The translations under genes were made by a program, and so were the position numbers. This document shows, piece after piece, positions 13,199 to 18,129 of a stretch of 18,129 nucleotides of DNA; the stretch's first letter is position 1, and the number at the start of each line of letters is the position of its first letter. A model generated the notes under the pieces. The model had not been told where the DNA came from and ran no database searches. It saw only the letters and a program-made list of their open reading frames with translations. This DNA is from an uncultured Collinsella sp. (GTDB taxonomy: Bacteria > Actinomycetota > Coriobacteriia > Coriobacteriales > Coriobacteriaceae): contig UQKM01000033.1 in NCBI GenBank assembly GCA_900541685.1, forward strand, positions 1 through 18,129. Reading direction: 5' to 3'.

Positions 13199-13935
13199 TG
13201 ACGGTCTATGTGACAGGCGACGTGCACGGCAGGGCCGAGTACGGGTCCAGCCGGTTTGCATTCAAAAACTGGCCGCTGGGCCGGACCCTGACGCGCGATG
13301 ACGCGGTGATCGTGGCCGGCGACTTCGGCTTTGTCTGGGATGGCTCGAATGCTGAGAGGTATTGGCTCGACTGGTTCGAGTCGAAGCCCTGGACCACGTG
13401 TTTCGTAGACGGCAACCATGAGAACCACCACGCCCTGGCCGGGCTGCCGGTGCGGGAGTGGAACGGCGGGCTCGTCCATGAGGCACGACCGCACGTGCTG
13501 CACCTGATGCGCGGAGAGGTGTTCGATATCGACGGGCTCACAGTCCTTGCCATGGGCGGCGCCGCGAGCAACGACAGGCAGTATCGCAAGGAGGGGAGGA
13601 GCTGGTGGCCCGAGGAGATGCCGAGCGAGAAAGAGACGGAACACTGCCGCTCCTCGCTCGACCGCGTGGGCTGGAAGGTCGACTACGTTGTGACTCACGA
13701 GGCTCCTGCTGCCCTGGCTAGAGAGCTGTGTCGCGAACGCGGACGTGAGTACCGCGGGGATCCGCTGCAAACCTTCCTGGGTGAGCTCGACGGACGGCTC
13801 GGCTACCGCGTCTGGTTCTTCGGTCACTACCATCGCGATAAATGGTGCGACACCAGGCATCGCCTTATCTATCGAGACATCGTGCCGATCGAAGATGCTG
13901 CGCCCGGTTCTAGAAACCTTCTAAAAGCGCTCTAG
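13198..13935 (+). CDS. calcineurin-like metallophosphoesterase 3
   Basis: 245-aa paralogue of phosphoesterase 2, starting with the same residues MTVYVTGD. Metal-site motifs: TGDVHG (Asp8, His10), GDFGF (Asp42), DGNHE (Asn73, His74), VTHE (His167) and FGHYH (His210, His212). It keeps RGEVFDIDG, MGGAASNDRQYR and RSWWPEEMPSE. A few residues between the strands differ (an Asn-Ala-Glu-Arg-Tyr-Trp insert near 51-56 and a different region after His167), so substrates may differ. ATG 13198 overlaps the previous stop by 1 nt; GGGGTG about 8 nt upstream can serve as the Shine-Dalgarno. Its last nine codons lie in the left arm and loop of a perfect 15-bp inverted repeat, which probably terminates the operon. 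Confidence 0.9.
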   Translation: MTVYVTGDVHGRAEYGSSRFAFKNWPLGRTLTRDDAVIVAGDFGFVWDGSNAERYWLDWFESKPWTTCFVDGNHENHHALAGLPVREWNGGLVHEARPHVLHLMRGEVFDIDGLTVLAMGGAASNDRQYRKEGRSWWPEEMPSEKETEHCRSSLDRVGWKVDYVVTHEAPAALARELCRERGREYRGDPLQTFLGELDGRLGYRVWFFGHYHRDKWCDTRHRLIYRDIVPIEDAAPGSRNLLKAL

Positions 13936-13948
13936 AAGGTTTCTAGAA
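13908..13948. terminator. perfect 15-bp inverted repeat at the operon end
   Basis: TTCTAGAAACCTTCT (13908-13922) and AGAAGGTTTCTAGAA (13934-13948) pair perfectly around an 11-nt loop that contains the start of the stop codon. Each arm holds a smaller TTCTAGAA palindrome. It overlaps the coding end of phosphoesterase 3 and sits between convergent genes, so a bidirectional terminator is the simplest reading. No long T run follows; a protein-binding site is possible. Confidence 0.6.
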
Positions 13949-13977
13949 ATCAGTTACCTGACAGGAAGGGCGCGGGA

Positions 13978-14556
13978 CTACTCGCCCCTCATCTTGGTCA
14001 TGACCTCGACCTTGGCCTCGGCCACGGTCGCCCGCCGCTCGGAGGCGGCGAGGCGGTCCTTGAGGGCGGCGACTTCGGCCATCAGGTCGCGCTGGGCCAG
14101 GAGCGCATCGCTCAGCTCGGCTTGGGCTTTCAACGCGGCGTCACGCTCGACGCGCAGACGCTCGATCTCATCGGACATGGCCTCAGCCTCGGCGTGGAGC
14201 TGGACGACCTGCCTGCTGAGCTCCCTGGCATCGGCGAGGTATCTGACGCTCGCGGCATGGAGCTCATTGTTTTCGAGCTCGATGCTCGCGGTGTCGAGCT
14301 CGAACTTCTCCTCGATAAAGGCGACCCGCTCATTGCAGTCGGCCTCAAGTCTTTCGTTCCGGTCTCTCGCCTCGACGAGCTTGCGGTTGAATTCGTCGAG
14401 CTGGGCCCTGAGTAACGCGTTCTCGGTCTTGAGATCGGCGGTCTCGCGCAGCAGCTTCTCTCGCCAAGCCTTTTCAATCTGCTCGGCGGCCTCATCGAGG
14501 ACGTCCTTCGCGCCGGGCGTCTCGCTGATTTTTCTGTCGTTCGGGTTGTCTGTCAT
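13978..14556 (-). CDS. coiled-coil protein of unknown function
   Basis: 192-aa hydrophilic protein, convergent with the phosphoesterase operon. From about residue 15 to the end it is one predicted alpha-helical coiled coil: continuous heptads rich in Leu, Ala, Glu and Arg, with few Gly and Pro after residue 15. There is no signal peptide, membrane segment or enzyme motif. The frame extends to a TTG at 14571, but ATG 14556 with GGAG 9 nt upstream is the better start. Base composition matches the phosphoesterase genes. I do not recognise a family. Possible roles are a scaffold, a partner of the phosphoesterases, or a structural protein left from a phage. No function should be assigned. Confidence 0.75.
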   Translation of the reverse strand: MTDNPNDRKISETPGAKDVLDEAAEQIEKAWREKLLRETADLKTENALLRAQLDEFNRKLVEARDRNERLEADCNERVAFIEEKFELDTASIELENNELHAASVRYLADARELSRQVVQLHAEAEAMSDEIERLRVERDAALKAQAELSDALLAQRDLMAEVAALKDRLAASERRATVAEAKVEVMTKMRGE

Positions 14557-15164
14557 CGTGCGGCACTCCAATCAACAATGGGCATGGCTCCGCCATGCCG
14601 TACGGCTGGGAACAAATACGCGGCCGCTGTTGAGTTGTGTTTGTCCTGCGCTTGGTGAGTTCTAAAAGCGTCTCAAGTCATACGTTCACGCAGGTTTTCG
14701 ATTGGAGAAATACCGCACGTTTTCATGGTATCACGTGCCTTAAAGAACATGAATGGGCGGTCATATCGATTCGTTGAAAATAGCACCTACGACGTGCTGG
14801 TGGCGGGAGAGTGATGGCGTTAAAGATGTCGAGAATGATTATGGGAGTATTTTAGATGCAGGTATGAGAAAGGGTCGAATCGAAGTGTCTGGCCGGACGC
14901 CAATTGTCCGGGAACTGTTTCGGTTCGACCCTGCTTCATTTTACATCCGCGGCATGTTTTTGTAGACGCCTGGCGATTACCGACCTTCACGACCTCGATG
15001 ACGGTTTCCCCGTCCTCGATTCTTGCCAGATTGCGGTAGACATGCTGCGTGAATGGTCGGATATCATTTGAGCCAGAATCATCTTCTATTGAAGCGGATT
15101 CTGGCTCAGTGGTTTTTAACTCGGTTGTTTGACAGAAGCCCACGTCGATAGTCGGGCTGTGGAC
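14557..15164. other. 608-bp region without a supported gene, two strong hairpins
   Basis: The AT-richer left part is featureless. GGGTCGAA (14872-14879) pairs with TTCGACCC (14924-14931), extended by CGAA/TTCG and enclosing CCGGAC (14893-14898)/GTCCGG (14906-14911): a large branched hairpin. GAGCCAGAATC (15070-15080) pairs perfectly with GATTCTGGCTC (15097-15107), with GGTTTTT shortly after. The second can end transcripts converging from either side, including the excisionase/winged-helix operon. Open frames here (minus strand 14820-15143, plus strand 14753-14965) lack Shine-Dalgarno sites and run through the hairpins, so I do not call them genes. Confidence 0.5.
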
Positions 15165-15551
15165 TTAAGATTTCGGGGGCTCCCAAGCGTTTTCGATCGC
15201 GGCGCGGTAGATTGCAGCGTAATTAAGCATCCAGCTGCCATCACCAGTTTTTTGAATATACCCCTTATCCTTTAGAGAAGTATAGGCTCGGGATATCGTG
15301 TTCTTGCTCAAGTGGTAGTGATCCTCAATCCATTTGCTTCTAGCGCAAAAGCCCATGGGCCGTTTGTTTTTGGAAGGTTTTCCAAACTTCCATACGAGGC
15401 CGAGGATGAGACGCTCGGCGGCAACGGTGGTGACGCAGCACGCCCACTCGGGCACTGAAATAAAAATAGCTTTATCCATTTTCTCTATAATCTTTCGTTG
15501 CTCGGTAACATCATCGTTGAATATGTCGGAAATTGACGGTAGCTCGCTCAT
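15165..15551 (-). CDS. small winged-helix DNA-binding protein
   Basis: 128-aa cytoplasmic protein. Its middle, about residues 65-103, reads MGFCARSKWIEDHYHLSKNTISRAYTSLKDKGYI with WMLNY after it. This is a winged helix-turn-helix with the recognition helix NTISRAYTSLKDKGY, like replication-initiator N-termini and GntR-type regulators. The N-terminal 60 residues (IFISVPEWACCVTTVAAERLILGLVWKFG) resemble the region before the helix-turn-helix in those proteins. It is the second gene of a minus-strand pair, 9 nt after the excisionase-like gene, with AGGCGG in that gap as a possible ribosome site. It is likely a regulator of excision or a cut-down replication protein; I cannot decide which. Confidence 0.75.
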   Translation of the reverse strand: MSELPSISDIFNDDVTEQRKIIEKMDKAIFISVPEWACCVTTVAAERLILGLVWKFGKPSKNKRPMGFCARSKWIEDHYHLSKNTISRAYTSLKDKGYIQKTGDGSWMLNYAAIYRAAIENAWEPPKS

Positions 15552-15560
15552 GTTTACCGC

Positions 15561-15806
15561 CTAGTCAAGGTGGGCGGTACGACCTTCAAGCTGCTTGAAA
15601 AGCTCATAGAATGAGCTTTCAAACATGTAATTCGAGCGATGGATTTGGATGAGCTTGCCGGACTCGCGCATAAACTTGCGCGCGGTGTTTTCGCTCCAGC
15701 CAGTGAGTTCGCGGATATCGTTAACGCGGAGTAACCGATCGCACTGAGCGGCACCAGTGGGGAAAGTCGGTGTGGACGCCTGAGTGCTAATCTGTGGAGT
15801 AGCCAT
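15561..15806 (-). CDS. xis: excisionase-like DNA-binding protein (MerR/HTH_17 type)
   Basis: 81-aa protein. After a flexible Ser/Thr/Pro start, residues 25-76 (LLRVNDIRELTGWSENTARKF, then the RxSNYMFESSFYELFKQL part) follow the HTH_17 excisionase pattern: helix-turn-helix with a short wing, then the C-terminal helix. Such proteins bend DNA at attachment sites and tip the integrase toward excision. AAAGGAT about 10 nt upstream supports the start at 15806. The integrase gene lies 218 bp upstream on the same strand, the usual neighbourhood in small tRNA-borne elements. A strong hairpin precedes it (15829-15880). The helix-turn-helix call is good; the excisionase role is inferred from size and context. 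Confidence 0.75.
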   Translation of the reverse strand: MATPQISTQASTPTFPTGAAQCDRLLRVNDIRELTGWSENTARKFMRESGKLIQIHRSNYMFESSFYELFKQLEGRTAHLD

Positions 15807-15828
15807 GATGAGCTATCCTTTCAATGAG

Positions 15829-15887
15829 GGCCCTCCCTGTGCTTGTAAGACTTACCAGGTTCATAAGCACTTGGGGGGCCGGTTTTT
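15829..15887 (+). terminator. strong hairpin between int and xis
   Basis: GGCCCTCC...GTGCTT (15829-15844) pairs with AAGCAC...GGGGGGCC (15865-15880), 14 pairs with two mismatches, followed on the plus strand by GGTTTTT. Read on the plus strand it is a terminator; read on the minus strand it lies in the leader of the excisionase operon, where it could attenuate transcripts coming from the integrase side. GTAAG/CTTAC (15845-15855) in the loop repeats the word in the palindrome at 3956-3979. Confidence 0.55.
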
Positions 15888-16024
15888 ATGACTACATGCG
15901 TAGCCATCTGACAGCTTTAGAATCTATTAAAACTCATTAGATGTCAATCAAATAAAGCGTCTACCTGCGGAAATAGTAGTATAGTACCGTAATATTATTG
16001 ATGAAACGATGAATGAATGACATG

Positions 16025-17272
16025 CTATTTCTCGCTTCTCTGTATATAGGCGTTGATGAAGTCTTCGTAGCCTTTAACTGCTTTTATTTCTGATTGTTGA
16101 ACGAGGCTTGTATACGTTTTGAGCGTGATATTGGGGTCCGCGTGGCCAAGAATACCTTGCACGCTTCTAACGTCCGATCCGTTCGCCAGCATAAAAGTGC
16201 TTACGCAATGCCTGAGCTGATGCGGGCAGATGCCCTTATATAGTTTTCCGCCAGTCGAATTATTCGGCTCATAGATTCCAAGATTGCAGCTAACTGCGAA
16301 ATCGCGAAACCAATGGTTGAAGATGTAGTTCTTCATGTGACAGACAGTAGGGACCCCTTGCTCGACAGCAATATCGCTAATGATGGGAGTGCTGCCAGTC
16401 TGGGACAGCCCCAGAGAGGCCAGGAGCTCTTTTTGTATGGCTGACCATGATTGAAGACGTTCGGCCAGGGTTTCTCCAACGGGGATTTTGCGTTGGCTTT
16501 CTTGTGACTTGGGTGCCCTCAGTTCATGATCGTTGGTGTACTGCCTGTCAATTTTCAAGGTTTTATTGGCAGGGTCCCAATCGCGCCATTCGAGGCCCAG
16601 CATCTCGCCTTTTCGCATACCCGTATACACTAGTACTAGCGTACCAACAGCTTCGGCGGTGAGCTCAATATGTTGAAGATGTGTGCATAGGGTAGCTACT
16701 TGCTCGATTGTCAGTGATTCTCTTTTGTTGCGTGGTCTGCGAACATGAACGGTAGCGCAGGGGTTTCGGTCAATTATTCTCTTTGCGACTGCATTCGACA
16801 GAATCTGGCGCAGTTTCGCATTGATTCGTACAAGCTCAGATGGTTTGTATTTTCCCGTACGACGAGCTTCGGCATATGTTTCTTCGATTAGATCGGGAGT
16901 TAGCCCCTCAATTGTCTGAAACGCGCCGAATAGGTCTTCGATATGCCTGCAATCGTACGCTTCTCTTTCATAGCTCGTTGGCGCAAGCTCGGTGTCCCTA
17001 TTTTCATGAAAGGCCCAGCAGTAGGACGCAAGCAAAGTGGGCTTTTTAGTTTTAGTGATCGTGCCAGAGGAGTTGATTTCAGCCAGCTTGGCCTGCATTG
17101 CAGCCTTAGCTTCTGTTTTAGTCTTGCAACGAACCGTATAAGTTGGGGATCGTTTGTAACGCCCTGTCTTAGGGTCCTTGACCCCAAGGGAAAAATAATA
17201 GCGATAGGTGTTAGGTGATCTCTTGTCTTTCCAACACGTGCCTCTTCCGCTAATTAGTGGCTGTTCTGACAT
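16025..17272 (-). CDS. int: tyrosine recombinase (site-specific integrase)
   Basis: 415-aa integrase that inserts the element into tRNA-Arg and, with an excisionase, removes it. The N-terminus (YRYYFSLGVKDPKTGRYKR, about 23-41) is the arm-binding domain; about 75-180 is the SAM-like core-binding domain; about 185-400 is the catalytic domain. Catalytic residues are all present: Arg220 (YTGMRKGE), a probable beta-hairpin Lys255 (APKSQ), His351 and Arg354 (HQLRH), His377 (LGHAD) and the nucleophile Tyr387 (KTYTS). Shine-Dalgarno GGAG 7 nt before the ATG fixes the start. It lies 191 bp from attR and reads away from it. Full length, so probably active. Confidence 0.96.
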   Translation of the reverse strand: MSEQPLISGRGTCWKDKRSPNTYRYYFSLGVKDPKTGRYKRSPTYTVRCKTKTEAKAAMQAKLAEINSSGTITKTKKPTLLASYCWAFHENRDTELAPTSYEREAYDCRHIEDLFGAFQTIEGLTPDLIEETYAEARRTGKYKPSELVRINAKLRQILSNAVAKRIIDRNPCATVHVRRPRNKRESLTIEQVATLCTHLQHIELTAEAVGTLVLVYTGMRKGEMLGLEWRDWDPANKTLKIDRQYTNDHELRAPKSQESQRKIPVGETLAERLQSWSAIQKELLASLGLSQTGSTPIISDIAVEQGVPTVCHMKNYIFNHWFRDFAVSCNLGIYEPNNSTGGKLYKGICPHQLRHCVSTFMLANGSDVRSVQGILGHADPNITLKTYTSLVQQSEIKAVKGYEDFINAYIQRSEK

Positions 17273-17463
17273 CTTTGCACTCCGTTTCTTTGAATAGTTT
17301 TCAACAATTCATTGAGTGCAGTTTAGCTAAAGCTGTTAGTAATATGTTTGTAAAAGCGTAGGCGCAGCTACCGGAGGTAAAAGACACAAACTGCTATGTT
17401 TATCTGCGGTTATATGGTGTTCAATGATGCTTGATGAATAGTAGGGGGTAGCATTAAATCATA
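17273..17463. other. right-end region between int and attR
   Basis: 191 AT-rich bp, no gene. AGTTTTCAACA (17296-17306) repeats 4024-4034 near the left end, so it could be a shared recombination-protein site. The promoter of the integrase should lie here. The CCATTTTG motif of the left end is absent. Confidence 0.4.
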
Positions 17464-17512
17464 TCTCCTAAAGCGGGTGCCGACGGTTCGAATCCGCCCG
17501 GGGGCACCAGAA
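17464..17512 (+). repeat. attR: right attachment site
   Basis: Copy of the tRNA-Arg 3' part (anticodon loop to past CCA), 48 of 49 bases identical to 3829-3877. The 5' half of a tRNA is missing, so it is not a gene. The C at 17480 replaces T3845. Confidence 0.93.
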
Positions 17513-17550
17513 GATTATGACGGCGTCGCGAGAGCGGCGCCGTTTCTGGT
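17506..17550 (+). terminator. probable original tRNA-Arg terminator, now beyond attR
   Basis: ACCAGAA (17506-17512) pairs with TTCTGGT (17544-17550) around ACGGCG (17520-17525)/CGCCGT (17538-17543). The same outer stem with a different inner stem follows the intact tRNA at 3871-3924. Confidence 0.6.
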
Positions 17551-17564
17551 TTGTGGGAGCTGCC

Positions 17565-17590
17565 GGCGGATTCGGACCGTCGGCACCCGC
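17565..17590 (-). repeat. inverted copy of the tRNA-Arg 3' half
   Basis: The reverse complement of these 26 bases matches 17473-17498 (anticodon stem, variable loop and T arm) at 25 positions, including the C at the one base where attR differs from the tRNA. With attR and the terminator it makes a palindrome of 118 bp. Confidence 0.85.
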
Positions 17591-17617
17591 GTCACTCATT
17601 TCCCCGCGGGGGGAGTT

Positions 17618-17643
17618 TTCGAATCCGCACGGGGGCACCAGAG
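17618..17643 (+). repeat. third, partial copy of the tRNA-Arg 3' end
   Basis: From TTCGAATCCG through GGGGGCACCAGA matches the T arm and acceptor end of attR with one mismatch. The sequence before it (GGGGGGAGTT) does not fit a T stem, so it is a relic, possibly the junction of an older insertion. CGAATCCG here also pairs with CGGATTCG (17568-17575) of the inverted copy. Confidence 0.75.
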
Positions 17644-17801
17644 ATATGCCGAGCCCGGTACCGCAACGGCGACACGTCTTGATAGTTTTGGAAAGCTCGT
17701 CGTCGGTGCCCTAGCGCACTGCCGTTTTATGCCGATTCTGCCATGCCCGCACTCTTCGCGAGGGTGAGGAGCGTGACTTGATCGGAGAGGGCCAACCACT
17801 C

Positions 17802-17810
17802 TGATAAAAT
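17802..17810 (+). promoter_or_regulatory. extended -10 promoter of the 41-aa peptide gene, copy 2
   Basis: TGATAAAAT, closer to the TGnTATAAT consensus than copy 1, again 72 nt before the start codon. CCTCCAT and ATGGGAGG between about 17849 and 17865 form the hairpin over the Shine-Dalgarno as in copy 1. Confidence 0.6.
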
Positions 17811-17873
17811 CGTTTTCGCTGGCGGCAGTCCTCGTGCCGGGCAGAGCCCTCCATCCGATGGGAGGTGATGCCC

Positions 17874-17999
17874 ATGACCGATTTTACCGCGCTCGTGAAG
17901 CTCCTGACCGCTATGGTCTCGCTCCTCACGGCCCTTGTCGGCCTTTCCAAGGCACTCAAGCAGGGTTCGAAGCCCAAAAAGAAAGGCCACCGTCGCTAA
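17874..17999 (+). CDS. 41-aa hydrophobic peptide, type I toxin-like, copy 2
   Basis: Second copy of the membrane peptide at 11441-11566, with Ala6 and Met14 in place of Glu6 and Thr14, which makes the helix slightly more hydrophobic. The basic tail is identical. ATG 17874 lies 8 nt after GGAGG. Two of the four base differences from copy 1 are silent and none breaks the frame, so both copies look functional. It lies beyond attR, in the chromosome or an older element. A type I toxin is the leading idea, but no toxicity or antisense RNA is demonstrated by the sequence. Confidence 0.72.
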   Translation: MTDFTALVKLLTAMVSLLTALVGLSKALKQGSKPKKKGHRR

Positions 18000-18024
18000 G
18001 ACGATGACCCAACTTCATTAAGCA

Positions 18025-18061
18025 ACGGCTCTGCCCAGCTCTCTACAACTTGGGCTGCCGT
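18025..18061. terminator. 3' hairpin of the peptide module, copy 2
   Basis: Same hairpin as 11592-11628, with stem sequence kept and loop CTCTCTACAA in place of CTCACTACAA. Conservation in both copies points to a functional RNA structure. Confidence 0.45.
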
Positions 18062-18068
18062 CGGCACC

Positions 18069-18098
18069 ATTTTACCCTCCTGACGAGGAATTCGTCCA
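18069..18098 (-). promoter_or_regulatory. possible opposing promoter of an antisense RNA, copy 2
   Basis: Minus-strand TGGACG (18098-18093), 18-bp spacer, TAAAAT (18074-18069). Spacing and position equal copy 1, with a -10 nearer consensus. Confidence 0.35.
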
Positions 18099-18129
18099 TA
18101 TTTCAAAAAACAAATCTTACCTGCTATCG

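Larger units (their letters stand above)
3829..17512 (+). mobile_element. integrative mobilizable element in tRNA-Arg(CCT), about 13.6 kb
   Basis: Bounded by the 49-bp direct repeat, with a tyrosine integrase and an excisionase-like gene at the right end, a repressor at the left end, and MobC plus relaxase in the middle. No coupling ATPase, VirB4-like ATPase or other type IV secretion gene is present, so it should be mobilizable by a helper rather than self-transmissible. Cargo: a surface-exclusion-type wall protein, an exported Cys/His-motif protein, a 41-aa membrane peptide, three metallophosphoesterases and a coiled-coil protein. Base composition is mosaic: the wall-protein gene and phosphoesterases are clearly GC-rich, while the integrase end and the left end are AT-richer. 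Confidence 0.9.
17671..18118 (+). repeat. peptide-module repeat, copy 2
   Basis: Direct repeat of 11239-11685, about 6.4 kb away and outside the 49-bp attachment repeats, just after the third tRNA fragment. Promoter, Shine-Dalgarno hairpin, peptide gene, 3' hairpin and end block are all kept. Its position suggests it belongs to an older element next to this one. Confidence 0.88.

Noticed and set aside
14753..14965. 70-aa plus-strand open frame
   Set aside because: No Shine-Dalgarno, and much of it is the arms of the hairpin at 14872-14931.
14820..15143. 107-aa minus-strand open frame downstream of the winged-helix gene
   Set aside because: It begins at a GTG without a ribosome site and reads through two strong hairpins. 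A decayed gene cannot be excluded, but I cannot support a call.
17464..17509. A second tRNA-Arg gene at the right end
   Set aside because: Only the 3' part is present; no acceptor 5' strand or D arm precedes it, so it is attR.

Overview
The window looks like chromosome from a high-GC, Gram-positive gut actinobacterium of the Coriobacteriia (Collinsella-like). That is inference from GC-rich codon use, strong Shine-Dalgarno sites, a mannose-family PTS operon with a DUF956 gene, and an LAxTG cell-wall sorting signal. No species call is possible from the sequence alone.

Positions 1-3470 hold host metabolism: a mannose/fructose/sorbose-family PTS operon (EIIAB, EIIC, EIID), a terminator, a DUF956 (ManO-type) gene and a very long terminator-like inverted repeat. 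A hairpin-dense stretch without genes leads to tRNA-Arg(CCT) at 3799-3874.

From the anticodon loop of that tRNA to 17512 lies an integrated element of about 13.6 kb, bounded by a 49-bp direct repeat with one mismatch (3829-3877 and 17464-17512). From left to right it carries: repeated motifs and a 90-bp tandem hairpin repeat at the left end; an XRE-type repressor; a 1118-aa wall-anchored protein with a CAP domain between two coiled-coil arms (SEC10/PgrA surface-exclusion type); an exported protein with a C2H2-like cysteine/histidine motif; a hairpin-rich candidate oriT; MobC and a MOBP-like relaxase; a 41-aa membrane peptide; a tightly coupled operon of three calcineurin-like metallophosphoesterases behind a long leader hairpin; a convergent coiled-coil protein; a winged-helix protein; an excisionase-like protein; and a tyrosine integrase. 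There is no coupling ATPase and no type IV secretion gene, so it looks like an integrative mobilizable element that borrows a helper's transfer machine, brings a surface-exclusion-like protein, and carries the phosphoesterase operon as cargo of unknown function.

The right flank (17513-18129) is odd. It holds an inverted copy of the tRNA 3' half that makes a 118-bp palindrome with attR, a third partial copy of the tRNA 3' end, and a second copy of the ~440-bp module encoding the 41-aa peptide. Both copies share an extended -10 promoter, a Shine-Dalgarno site folded into a hairpin, a 3' hairpin and a possible opposing promoter. This layout suggests a type I toxin-antitoxin-like system. The most promising undescribed material is this duplicated peptide module, the triple phosphoesterase operon, and the architecture of the integration junctions.
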